Shown: one piece after another, positions 1 through 5,932 of the stretch
Layout: each line of letters begins with the position of its first letter
How positions within the stretch are numbered: position 1 is the stretch's first letter
NCBI GenBank assembly: GCA_030754475.1
Contig: JASMAE010000094.1
Span: 1 to 7,563 of the forward strand
DNA from: Rhodospirillales bacterium
GTDB taxonomy: Bacteria > Pseudomonadota > Alphaproteobacteria > Rhodospirillales > JASLLV01
Length of the DNA: 7,563 nucleotides
Direction of reading: 5' to 3'
Notes under the pieces: generated by a model
The model's input: only the letters and a program-made list of their open reading frames with translations
Told to the model about the DNA's origin: nothing
Database searches by the model: none
Position numbers and translations under genes: made by a program

Positions 1-100
1 CAGGAGGCGCCGGTTTTGGGGATGGGATGATCGGGAATCATGGGACCTGCGTGGCGGGGCATGGATCAAGCGGGCGAAGGGTAGGGGATTCCTGGCCTTC
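1..100. other. Left-edge non-coding leader, no convincing gene
   Basis: GC-rich sequence upstream of the phosphatase gene. I see no sigma-70-like promoter, hairpin with a T tract, or tRNA. On the minus strand an open frame starts at ATG 62-60 or ATG 41-39 and runs off the left edge. The second start would read MIPDHPIPKTGAS and has a modest AGG about 6 nt upstream. It is too short to judge, so it is not called as a gene. Confidence 0.4.
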
Positions 101-970
101 ATGGGAGTCCCGGCCGACGCGGGAGAATTTCGGTTGAGCGAACCGGAGCTTCCCCCGCCCGAGAGAGTCATCGAGATCATCCGCGACGCGGCTGCCGCCG
201 TGATCATGCCGCGCTTTCGCAAGCTCGCGGACGGCGACGTATTTGAGAAGGCCCCGGGCGACATCGTCACCGCCGCCGACATCGAAGCAGAGAACTGGCT
301 TGCCGAGGCCCTGGTGGACCTGGTTCCGGAAAGCGTTGCGGTGGGCGAAGAGGCGGCGTTCGCGGATCCGGGCCTGCTGGACGTGCTCGCCGACAAGGCC
401 CCGGTGTGGTTGATCGATCCGGTGGACGGAACGCAGAACTTCGCCGACGGAATCGCGTGTTTCGCCGTCATCGTCGCGCTTTGCGCAGACGGTCGCACGC
501 TGGCGGGATGGATTCACGATCCGTGCGCCGGCGAGACGGCGTTCGCCACCGCCGGCGGCGGCGCCTGGTTGTTCGACGCCGCGGGGCGGAAGCGGATGCG
601 CGTCGCCCCGTCGGTCACGGTTTCGGACATGTCGGGCGTGCTCGGCGGCCGCCTTCGCGACCGCCTTGCTTTGGAACGACGATGTGCACCTGAAAACGTT
701 CCCCGGAAGATGGTTCGCCTGGGTTGCGTCGGGCGCGAATACCTCGATCTCGCCCACGGCCGGCTCCACTTCGCCCAGTACGGCGGCCGCCTCAAACCTT
801 GGGACCACGCCGCCGGTGTCCTGATCCATGCCGAGGCCGGCGGTCTCGACCGCCTTGTCGGCAGCGGCACCGCCTACGCGCCCCGTGCGGGGATTATCGA
901 AGATATGTTGCGTCTTGCACCCGACGAGACCGCGTGGCGCGCCCTTCACGCCGCTTTCGAGCCTCGCTAG
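101..970 (+). CDS. Inositol monophosphatase family protein
   Basis: A 289-residue Mg2+-dependent sugar/cyclitol phosphatase of the IMPase/FBPase superfamily, predicted cytoplasmic, hydrolysing a phosphomonoester such as inositol phosphate. The exact substrate cannot be read from sequence. The family metal-site motifs are all visible: TAAD at 57-60, GEE at 82-84, DPVDGT at 106-111 (ligands D106 and D109) and KPWDHAAG at 232-239 (ligand D235), followed by EAGG at 245-248. Length is normal or slightly long. The ATG at 101 has only a distant purine-rich stretch upstream. A TTG at 134 has GGGAGA 7 nt ahead and would drop 11 poorly conserved residues, so it is a real alternative start. The next gene begins 33 nt downstream on the same strand and could be co-transcribed. 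Family assignment is secure; substrate is unknown. Confidence 0.92.
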   Translation: MGVPADAGEFRLSEPELPPPERVIEIIRDAAAAVIMPRFRKLADGDVFEKAPGDIVTAADIEAENWLAEALVDLVPESVAVGEEAAFADPGLLDVLADKAPVWLIDPVDGTQNFADGIACFAVIVALCADGRTLAGWIHDPCAGETAFATAGGGAWLFDAAGRKRMRVAPSVTVSDMSGVLGGRLRDRLALERRCAPENVPRKMVRLGCVGREYLDLAHGRLHFAQYGGRLKPWDHAAGVLIHAEAGGLDRLVGSGTAYAPRAGIIEDMLRLAPDETAWRALHAAFEPR

Positions 971-990
971 TATGCGCTTCACGAGCGAAT

Positions 991-995
991 AGGAG
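991..995 (+). promoter_or_regulatory. Ribosome binding site choosing the GTG start at 1004
   Basis: AGGAG lies 8 nt before the GTG at 1004 but 14 nt before the ATG at 1010. The spacing therefore favours GTG as the start of the dehydrogenase gene. Confidence 0.6.
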
Positions 996-1003
996 AGGGA
1001 CGC

Positions 1004-1888
1004 GTGAACATGAGCGAGCAGAAGGTGGCGTTCGTGGGCCTCGGCGTCATGGGGTATCCCATGGCGGGCCATCTGGCGAAGGCCGGCCACCAAGTTACGG
1101 TCTACAACCGCACCACGGGCAAGGCCGGGGCGTGGGCAAAAGCGCACGATAGCGCAACCGCGCCCAGTCCGGCCGCGGCGGCGAAGGGGTGCGACATCGT
1201 CTGCGCCTGCGTCGGCAACGACGATGACGTGCGCGCCGTCGCCTACGGCGCAGACGGCATTCTCGCCGGCATGGAGGCCGGCGCGGTGTTCGTCGACCAC
1301 ACGACGGCGTCGGCAACGGTGGCGCGCGAGATCGATGCGGCCACGCGCGAACGCGGGCTTCACTTCCTCGACGCCCCCGTTTCCGGTGGTCAGGCCGGGG
1401 CCGAGAACGCGGCGCTGACGATCATGGTCGGTGGCTCCGCCGAAGCGTTCGCCAAGGCTGAAGCGGTGATCTCGACCTATGCGCGGGCCGTGACGTTGAT
1501 GGGACCGGCCGGCAACGGCCAGCTCACCAAGATGGTCAATCAGATCTGCATCGCCGGCTTGGTCCAGGGGCTTTCCGAGGGCTTGAACTTCGCCCAACGC
1601 GCGGGCCTCGACGCGAACAAGGCGGTCGACGTGATTTCCAAGGGTGCTGCCCAATCCTGGCAGATGGAGAATCGGGCCTCGACCATGCTCGACGACAAGT
1701 TCGACTTCGGCTTCGCCGTCGACTGGATGCGCAAGGATCTCGCCATCTGTCTGGACGAGGCCCGCGCCAACGGCGCGCTTCTTCCCGTCGCCGCGATCGT
1801 CGATCAGTTCTACGCCGCCATTCAAGCGCGCGGCGGCGGACGGTGGGATACTTCCAGCCTGATCCGCTTGCTCACCGGCGAAAAATAG
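1004..1888 (+). CDS. NAD(P)-dependent beta-hydroxyacid dehydrogenase (3-hydroxyisobutyrate dehydrogenase family)
   Basis: A 294-residue cytoplasmic oxidoreductase that interconverts a beta-hydroxyacid and the matching semialdehyde or keto acid. Domains in order: an N-terminal Rossmann fold with GLGVMG at 12-17; NRT at 35-37 after the second beta strand, the pattern usually tied to NADP(H) preference; the substrate-binding DAPVSGG at 123-129; then an all-helical C-terminal domain carrying GNGQLTKMVNQ at 170-180, where K176 is the expected catalytic lysine, and RKDL at 243-246. Length matches the family. Substrates across the family include 3-hydroxyisobutyrate, tartronate semialdehyde, sulfolactaldehyde and succinic semialdehyde, and nothing here picks one. 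The start is GTG, chosen by the AGGAG 8 nt upstream. The cupin gene follows after 16 nt, so the two are probably expressed together. Family certain, substrate not. Confidence 0.93.
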   Translation: MNMSEQKVAFVGLGVMGYPMAGHLAKAGHQVTVYNRTTGKAGAWAKAHDSATAPSPAAAAKGCDIVCACVGNDDDVRAVAYGADGILAGMEAGAVFVDHTTASATVAREIDAATRERGLHFLDAPVSGGQAGAENAALTIMVGGSAEAFAKAEAVISTYARAVTLMGPAGNGQLTKMVNQICIAGLVQGLSEGLNFAQRAGLDANKAVDVISKGAAQSWQMENRASTMLDDKFDFGFAVDWMRKDLAICLDEARANGALLPVAAIVDQFYAAIQARGGGRWDTSSLIRLLTGEK

Positions 1889-1904
1889 CGCGGCCGGGGG
1901 AACC

Positions 1905-2441
1905 ATGACGTATTCGCTTCAATCCTTCGTTGCCGACAGCCGGCGCAGCGTCGAGGCCGATTCGGGCCCGGAAGGCCTCGATGCGATCCGAGAGAACCTT
2001 GAGACTCTGCTCGCGGACGAGGCCTTCCTCGCAGCCCATTTCGCGGTGGGCGCCGCGCCCGGCAAGCGAACGCTCCACGAGGACCCGCAAACGGGAATGT
2101 GCGTTCTCGCCCACGTGATCGCGCCCGGCGGCGAAGGTAAACCCCACGACCACGGCCCGGCCTGGGCCGTCTACGGACAGGCGGACCGCCACACGGAGAT
2201 GAAGGAGCGGCGGCGCACCGACGACGGCGGCGTCGACGGCCGGGCGACGCTGGAGGTCGTGAACGCCTACCGGATGGAAGCCGGGCGCGCCGTCGTCTTC
2301 GGGCTCGGCGCCATCCATTCCGTGCACCACCCGGAAGGCGCGTGGCTGGTCCGCGTGACCGGCGCCGATCTCGACCGCGTCGTCCGTTCCAGCTACGACA
2401 CGGACGGGGGTACGGTGCACCGCAGCCAGCCGGCGGATTGA
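1905..2441 (+). CDS. Cysteine-dioxygenase-like cupin, predicted metal-dependent protein
   Basis: A 178-residue single-domain cupin (double-stranded beta-helix). The expected 3-His iron site is visible: H81 and H83 in GKPHDHGPAW, and H138 in GLGAIHSVHH. The stretch after H138 (HHPEGAWLVRVTG then DLD) follows the pattern of bacterial cysteine and 3-mercaptopropionate dioxygenases. The cysteine of the mammalian Cys-Tyr crosslink is absent, as is usual in bacterial relatives. By family it would use Fe(II) and O2 on a small thiol or similar acid; that activity is inferred. The ATG at 1905 follows GGGGGAACC, a good ribosome binding site. The gene starts 16 nt after the dehydrogenase, which suggests a shared transcript and perhaps a shared pathway. 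It converges on the lipoprotein gene, with 30 nt between stops. Confidence 0.8.
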   Translation: MTYSLQSFVADSRRSVEADSGPEGLDAIRENLETLLADEAFLAAHFAVGAAPGKRTLHEDPQTGMCVLAHVIAPGGEGKPHDHGPAWAVYGQADRHTEMKERRRTDDGGVDGRATLEVVNAYRMEAGRAVVFGLGAIHSVHHPEGAWLVRVTGADLDRVVRSSYDTDGGTVHRSQPAD

Positions 2442-2461
2442 AGACGGTCGGGCGTCGCCGC

Positions 2462-2471
2462 ACTCGCGAGT
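2462..2471. repeat. 10-bp perfect palindrome between convergent genes
   Basis: ACTCGCGAGT is a perfect palindrome next to the stop codon of the leftward lipoprotein gene and 21 nt after the stop of the rightward cupin gene. There is no loop and no T tract, so it is not a standard intrinsic terminator. A 10-bp palindrome is weak evidence of function in GC-rich DNA. Confidence 0.3.
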
Positions 2472-3086
2472 CTACTGAAGCGCGATGGTGATTTTCGGCG
2501 GCGGCGCCGTGATGTCGACGACATCCCAGACGTAGATCTTCTGCTTTTTCTCGGGCGCGTCGACCACGCGGCCGGCGTTGTGATCTATGACCTTGGCGTC
2601 CGTCTTGACGCGAAGCTGGCCTTGCATTCCGAGGCCCATGTCCAAGAGCTTGCGCGCGTTCTCCTTGCCGATGGGCGTGGCCTGAATGGTGATCAGACGG
2701 GTGGTCTTGACGTACTTGACGCTCAGCATGTTCTCGTTGCGGTGGAAGAACGTAATCATGCGCGCGCGCAGCAGATCGCCGGATTTCCGCCAATTGATCT
2801 TGAAGATGCCGGGCTTGACGTACAGGGCCTCCTCGGTCGCCGAATCCCTGCGAAAATCCTCGATCACGTGGTCGGCGCGCGTTTGCTCCTCGCCCGGAGC
2901 GAGTGAGCGCTGGCGCAGCGCATCGAACAGCGTCACTTCGGCTACGTAGCCGTCGAAAAATATCTCGTAGTAGCCGTTGCGCGTGATCTCGATCTCGGCG
3001 TCGAAACGAATGGGCAGGTAACAGCCCGCGAGCGCCTGTGACATGATGATGGCGAGGAGGAGCGCGACCGCCGGACGCAATCCCAT
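2472..3086 (-). CDS. Predicted outer-membrane lipoprotein of unknown function
   Basis: A 204-residue lipoprotein. Residues 1-21 form a classic type II signal: a short n-region (MGLR), a hydrophobic core, then the lipobox L-A-G-C with the lipidated cysteine at 22. Tyr rather than Asp follows it, so sorting to the outer membrane is expected. The mature part alternates beta-rich stretches (30-53, 107-136, 156-190) with a charged segment near 61-84. It ends with a beta pattern around LRVKTDAKVIDHNA (158-171) and YVWDVVD (185-191), faintly like the C-terminal strands of LppM/DUF3153-type lipoproteins; that is only a pattern match. The ATG at 3086 is preferred because GGGAG lies 6 nt upstream. The ATG at 3092 sits right against that site, and an in-frame ATG at 3200 would bury the signal peptide. 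It lies 113 nt downstream of mazG on the same strand. No function is assigned. Confidence 0.8.
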   Translation of the reverse strand: MGLRPAVALLLAIIMSQALAGCYLPIRFDAEIEITRNGYYEIFFDGYVAEVTLFDALRQRSLAPGEEQTRADHVIEDFRRDSATEEALYVKPGIFKINWRKSGDLLRARMITFFHRNENMLSVKYVKTTRLITIQATPIGKENARKLLDMGLGMQGQLRVKTDAKVIDHNAGRVVDAPEKKQKIYVWDVVDITAPPPKITIALQ

Positions 3087-3092
3087 GTGCAT

Positions 3093-3097
3093 CTCCC
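3093..3097 (-). promoter_or_regulatory. Ribosome binding site choosing the lipoprotein start
   Basis: GGGAG on the minus strand ends 6 nt before the ATG at 3086. It directly abuts the alternative ATG at 3092, which is too close to be used efficiently. This supports the start that begins at the signal peptide. Confidence 0.55.
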
Positions 3098-3199
3098 TAC
3101 GGCGCCGGTGTTTCACGAGCGCTATCAGGTCCGGTTCTCGGGGGCCGTGGGGGCGGTCCGCGAGTTGCGGAGGTTTCCCGGCAGATGATTCCAAACCCA

Positions 3200-4060
3200 T
3201 TACTTTTCAAGTGTTTGCGGCCGCGTAGCCGCTTCCTCGTCGGTCTTTGCCGACTGCCACAGCGCTTCCATGCGCTCGAGCCCGAGAACCTCGAGCTGCC
3301 GGCCCTGGCGAACCGCCAGTGTTTCCATGGCGCGGAATCGCCTTTCGAACTTGGCGTTGCCGTGCCGGAGAACCGATTCCGGATCCAATCCGAGCTTGCG
3401 CGCGAGGTTCGCGCAAGCGAACAATACATCGCCGAGTTCGTCGGCGAGGCGCACAGCCTCTTGCGTGCCGCGCGCCGCACCTGAGGGGCGCGCGCGTTCG
3501 GTGTCCAACTCGTAGCGCAGCTCGGCGATCTCCTCTTCGATCTTGTCGAGCACGCCCGCAGGTCCGTCCCAGTCGAAGCCGACCCGCGCCGCACGGTCTT
3601 GCAGTTTGAGGGCACGGACCAAGGCGGGAAGGGCGCTTGCGACCCCGTCAAGGACGCTAGCGGGCGCGCTCCCGGCTGCGCCAGCATCTCGTTCGGCGGC
3701 CTTGTGTCGCTCCCAAGCCTCTGTTTGCGCTTGCGAATCGGCGACGACCTCGTCTCCAAAAACGTGGGGATGGCGGCGCACGAGCTTTTCCGAGACCGCC
3801 CGCGCAACGTCGTCGAAGTCGAAGCGGCCTTCCTCGCGGGCGATCTGGGCGTGGAACACCACCTGCAACAACAGATCGCCGAGTTCGTCTCTGAGCGCGC
3901 CCATATCTCCGTGTTCGATCGCCTCGGCCACTTCGTAGGCCTCTTCAATGGTGTGGGGCGCGATGGTCGCGAACGTCTGTTCGACGTCCCACGGACACCC
4001 GCCGTCGGGATCGCGCAGGCGGGCCATGATTCGCATCAGTCGATCCAAGTGGGCGGTCAT
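3200..4060 (-). CDS. mazG: Nucleoside triphosphate pyrophosphohydrolase MazG
   Basis: A 286-residue cytoplasmic all-alpha NTP pyrophosphohydrolase that converts (d)NTPs to NMPs plus pyrophosphate, a house-cleaning role for damaged nucleotides. In E. coli it is also linked to the ppGpp/MazEF response. Both tandem MazG domains are present. The first has CPWD at 22-25, EEAYE at 39-43 and DELGDLLLQVVFHAQ at 58-72. The second has KIEEEIAEL at 173-181 and DELGDVLFACANLAR at 207-221, then the conserved KFERRFRAME at 237-246. Both carry the ExxE...ExxD acidic metal-site pattern. Residues 121-135 and 188-201 are Ala/Gly/Arg-rich linkers. The start at ATG 4060 has GGAG 6 nt upstream (4067-4070). The stop is TAA at 3202-3200, and its last base begins the unused ATG at 3200. 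A 266-nt gap with an AT-rich island separates it from the MBL hydrolase gene, so it may have its own promoter, though I could not find a convincing -35/-10 pair. Confidence 0.95.
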   Translation of the reverse strand: MTAHLDRLMRIMARLRDPDGGCPWDVEQTFATIAPHTIEEAYEVAEAIEHGDMGALRDELGDLLLQVVFHAQIAREEGRFDFDDVARAVSEKLVRRHPHVFGDEVVADSQAQTEAWERHKAAERDAGAAGSAPASVLDGVASALPALVRALKLQDRAARVGFDWDGPAGVLDKIEEEIAELRYELDTERARPSGAARGTQEAVRLADELGDVLFACANLARKLGLDPESVLRHGNAKFERRFRAMETLAVRQGRQLEVLGLERMEALWQSAKTDEEAATRPQTLEK

Positions 4061-4155
4061 GGCTGTCTCCGTATCATCGCATGGTCGGGCGGCAGTTCGC
4101 GAGCGCGGCTCGGGCCGACCGGGGAGCAGGCTTCCGACGGCACAAGCGCCGATGT

Positions 4156-4163
4156 CGTTGTCG
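4156..4163 (+). repeat. Left copy of 8-bp direct repeat CGTTGTCG
   Basis: CGTTGTCG, identical to the copy at 4244-4251. The AT-rich island begins at the very next base. The bases outside the match (T here, G at 4243) differ, so the exact repeat is 8 bp, a length typical of a target-site duplication. Confidence 0.6.
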
Positions 4164-4179
4164 CATAATGTATATTATG
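4164..4179. repeat. Inverted repeat CATAAT-GTAT-ATTATG
   Basis: Six-base perfect arms around a 4-nt spacer at the left end of the AT-rich island. On the minus strand its centre is about 111 nt upstream of the mazG start. It could be an operator-like dyad or a small hairpin. No T tract follows on either strand. Confidence 0.45.
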
Positions 4180-4207
4180 AAAACTATTCAATCATTCTTT
4201 TATATCA

Positions 4208-4223
4208 ATGAGATACCTCTCAT
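4208..4223. repeat. Inverted repeat ATGAGA-TACC-TCTCAT
   Basis: Perfect 6-base arms with a 4-nt spacer, the same geometry as the inverted repeat at 4164-4179 but a different sequence. The two centres are 44 bp apart, close to four helical turns. No T tract follows, so a terminator is unlikely. Confidence 0.45.
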
Positions 4224-4238
4224 ATTAAATACCAAAAT

Positions 4239-4334
4239 TCAAGCGTTGTCGTGGTGCGAGAACGCGTCCAAGCGCTCGATCACAGCCGCCAGCGCGTCGC
4301 CTGCCCGGGGATTCGCGAAACCATTATTACGCAT
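4239..4334 (-). other. 31-codon ORF, doubtful gene, ends at the AT-rich island
   Basis: Read leftward from ATG 4334, which overlaps the stop of the MBL hydrolase gene (ATGCGTAA). It gives 31 residues including DALAAVIERLDAF, a plausible amphipathic helix with the GC-rich codon use of neighbouring genes. The reading frame crosses into the island and stops at a TGA two codons inside it. It may be the remnant of a longer frame cut by the island, or a chance open frame. There is no clear ribosome binding site. Confidence 0.2.
4244..4251 (+). repeat. Right copy of 8-bp direct repeat CGTTGTCG
   Basis: Second exact copy of CGTTGTCG, immediately to the right of the AT-rich island, where base composition returns abruptly to GC-rich. 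Together with the copy at 4156-4163 it frames the 80-bp island. Confidence 0.6.
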
Positions 4335-5109
4335 CGGGCACCTCTATCACCATGCCGTCGTAAGCCGGCTCCACCCCGGCGGGCAGCCGTCGTTTAAGGG
4401 TTTCGTAGTCGAGCCCGCTGCCGAGCCCGGTCAGAATGGTGCGGCCCGGCTTCACCACCTCGATCCATTCGAGCGCGAGATCGACATGGGCGTGGGTCGG
4501 ATGGGGCCGCTCGCCCAATGTTCCGATGATCCATACCGCGACCCCGCCGAGCGTCGCCAGCGCGTCCGCATCCAGGCGCACGACGTCCGTGGAGTATGCG
4601 ATGGACCGGAAACGGAAGCCCAAGGTTCGGCACACGCCGTGGTCCTGATCGAACGGCGTTACCGGGATGGCGCCAACGTCGAAGCTCTCGCCCGGGCGGA
4701 TAAGGTGCGGAACCAATACAGGCTTGAAATAAAAGTCGGTTTCGGGCGGCAGCGGCGTCAACACGTAGCCGAACCGCTCGCCGATGATGCGAAACGTCTC
4801 GACGTCGGCGTACGCGTCCAGGGGCGCCCTCATCCGGCGGTTTACGGGCCGCAAGTCGTCGATGCCGTGAAGGTGGTCGGCGTGATAATGGGTAAACAGA
4901 ACGGCGTCGAGTGCGTCGACGCCCGTATCGATAAGCTGTTGACGAAGATCGGGGGGCGTATCGACGAGGAGCCGGCTGTCGCCGTTCTCCACCAGCACCG
5001 CCGGCCGCAGGCGCCGATTACGCGGATTGGCGGGGTCGCATCTGCCCCAGCCGCCGTCGACCGACGGCGTACCGCTGGAGCTTCCGCAACCAAGAATGGT
5101 TAGCCGCAT
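4327..5109 (-). CDS. Metallo-beta-lactamase-fold hydrolase (PhnP-like / COG1235)
   Basis: A 260-residue cytoplasmic MBL-fold protein of the PhnP-like phosphodiesterase group. Relatives hydrolyse cyclic phosphodiesters; the substrate here is unknown. Visible features: an N-terminal strand and loop, LTILGCGSSSGTP at 3-15; the metal motif HYHADH at 74-79 (H74, H76, D78, H79); H157 in DQDHG; D175 in YSTDV, the bridging ligand; and HPTH at 203-206. The C-terminus, LDYETLKRRLP then AYDGMVIEV, is typical of the family. Relatives carry one or two histidines just before LDYE (PhnP: LTHIGHQ). Here the stretch reads LTGLGSGLDY with none, so the last metal ligand seems missing. The ATG at 5109 overlaps the tatD stop by 10 nt, which points to translational coupling. 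A longer in-frame extension upstream lies wholly within tatD and is not credible. Confidence 0.88.
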   Translation of the reverse strand: MRLTILGCGSSSGTPSVDGGWGRCDPANPRNRRLRPAVLVENGDSRLLVDTPPDLRQQLIDTGVDALDAVLFTHYHADHLHGIDDLRPVNRRMRAPLDAYADVETFRIIGERFGYVLTPLPPETDFYFKPVLVPHLIRPGESFDVGAIPVTPFDQDHGVCRTLGFRFRSIAYSTDVVRLDADALATLGGVAVWIIGTLGERPHPTHAHVDLALEWIEVVKPGRTILTGLGSGLDYETLKRRLPAGVEPAYDGMVIEVPDA

Positions 5110-5915
5110 GGACCCGTATCGGTGATCGCGAGGCAATCCGGGGGGCTCGCCTTGGCGAAGAGCCGGAAGAAATTCTCGGTCGTCGTGCGGGCAAACGCGC
5201 CCTCCTCGACACCGCGAAGCCGGGCGAGAAACCGCGCCGTATGGGCGACGTTGGCCGGTTCGTTCCTCTTTCCTCGGACCGGTTCCGGCGCAAGGTACGG
5301 GGCGTCGGTTTCGACCAGAATTCTTTCGGCCGGCACCGCGCACGCCGTGGCCCGGATGTCGTCGGCCTTGGGAAACGTCGCGATTCCCGAAAACGAAATG
5401 TAGAAGCCGAGTTCGAGCGCGCGCTCGGCCAGCCATCGCGAGGCCGTGAAACAGTGGATGACGCCCGCGAACGAACCCAGCTCCGTCTCTTCGGAGAGGA
5501 TTCGAACGGTGTCGGTGTCGGCGTCGCGGGTGTGTACGACCACCGGCAGCTCAGCCTCGCGCGCGGCCCGGATATGGGTGCGAAAGCTCGTTTCCTGGGC
5601 CTCACGAGGACTGTTGTCATAATGGAAATCGAGGCCCGTCTCGCCGATACCGACAACCTTCGGCTGACGGGCGAGCGTCACCAGACGATCCACGCCCGCA
5701 CCCGCCTCGTTCGCAACGTCGTGGGGATGTATTCCGACCGTACAGAACACGTTCTCGAACGCTTCCGCGATCGCGAGCACTTGGTCGAAGGCGACGAGGC
5801 GCGTACCGATGGTGACGATCCACCCTACCCCGGCCTCGTGCGCGCGGCGCACCACGGCGTCACGCTCTCCCTTGAAATCGGGGAAGTCCAGGTGACAGTG
5901 GCTGTCCACAAGCAT
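5100..5915 (-). CDS. tatD: TatD family metal-dependent hydrolase (DNase)
   Basis: A 271-residue TIM-barrel hydrolase of the amidohydrolase superfamily. TatD/YcfH-type proteins are cytoplasmic divalent-metal-dependent nucleases, with 3'-5' exonuclease activity shown for E. coli TatD. All expected ligands are visible: H6 and H8 in DSHCHLDF, E92 in GETGLDFHY, H128 in VHTRD, H154 in IHCF and D204 in ETDAPYLAP. Length is normal, with a short unconserved tail (about 257-271). I chose ATG 5915 because MLVDSHCHLDFPDF is the family's usual beginning and GGGAA lies 6 nt upstream. A TTG at 5936 would overlap the metG stop as TTGA and add seven residues with no ribosome binding site. metG lies 17 nt upstream and the MBL gene overlaps the 3' end, so it is internal to an operon. 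It is the YcfH-type companion found beside metG in many bacteria. Confidence 0.94.
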   Translation of the reverse strand: MLVDSHCHLDFPDFKGERDAVVRRAHEAGVGWIVTIGTRLVAFDQVLAIAEAFENVFCTVGIHPHDVANEAGAGVDRLVTLARQPKVVGIGETGLDFHYDNSPREAQETSFRTHIRAAREAELPVVVHTRDADTDTVRILSEETELGSFAGVIHCFTASRWLAERALELGFYISFSGIATFPKADDIRATACAVPAERILVETDAPYLAPEPVRGKRNEPANVAHTARFLARLRGVEEGAFARTTTENFFRLFAKASPPDCLAITDTGPCG

Positions 5916-5932
5916 CGCCGGTTCCCGGGCGG

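Larger units (their letters stand above)
4164..4243. other. AT-rich island, candidate inserted DNA or regulatory cassette
   Basis: An 80-bp block with 17 G/C among its first 77 bases (about 22%), inside a region of very high GC. Both edges are abrupt and coincide with the two copies of CGTTGTCG. It contains two inverted repeats of the same shape (4164-4179 and 4208-4223). The ends, CATAATG on the left and CTTGAAT when the right end is read inward, do not match as terminal inverted repeats, so it is not a recognisable IS or MITE. Read rightward it is open in one frame (MYIMKTIQSFF... from 4169), but the length is too short to mean much. I found no good sigma-70 promoter pair or T-tract terminator in either direction. 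Insertion followed by decay, or a compact control region for mazG, both fit. Confidence 0.55.

Noticed and set aside
640..720. Possible frameshift in the phosphatase between SGVLGG and RLGCVGREYL
   Set aside because: The segment is less conserved in the family. The other two frames give no better continuation, and the motifs on both sides are already in the same frame.
38..1906. 622-codon open frame on the minus strand across the phosphatase and dehydrogenase genes
   Set aside because: It is antisense to two genes with complete family motifs, shows no domain of its own, and long antisense frames are common in very GC-rich DNA.
1822..2793. 323-codon minus-strand frame across the cupin and the lipoprotein 3' end
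   Set aside because: It is antisense to the cupin and out of frame with the lipoprotein, is Arg-rich with no motif, and is a GC-rich shadow.
4164..4243. Sigma-70 promoter for mazG or intrinsic terminator in the AT-rich island
   Set aside because: Several TTGAAT/TTGATA-like and TATACA-like hexamers occur, but none pair at 16-18 nt with a good partner. Neither hairpin is followed by a T tract.
4164..4243. Intact IS or MITE with terminal inverted repeats
   Set aside because: The two ends read inward (CATAATG and CTTGAAT) do not match, and shifting the borders within the direct repeats does not give paired ends.
4081..5103. 340-codon plus-strand open frame through the AT-rich island and antisense to the MBL hydrolase
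   Set aside because: Most of it mirrors the MBL gene, whose motifs are clear, and it has no recognisable domain. The island merely happens to be open in this frame.
4327..5436. Longer 369-residue version of the MBL hydrolase starting at 5436
   Set aside because: The extra 109 residues lie inside tatD in another frame and are Arg-rich shadow sequence. The family normally starts at MRLTILGCGS.
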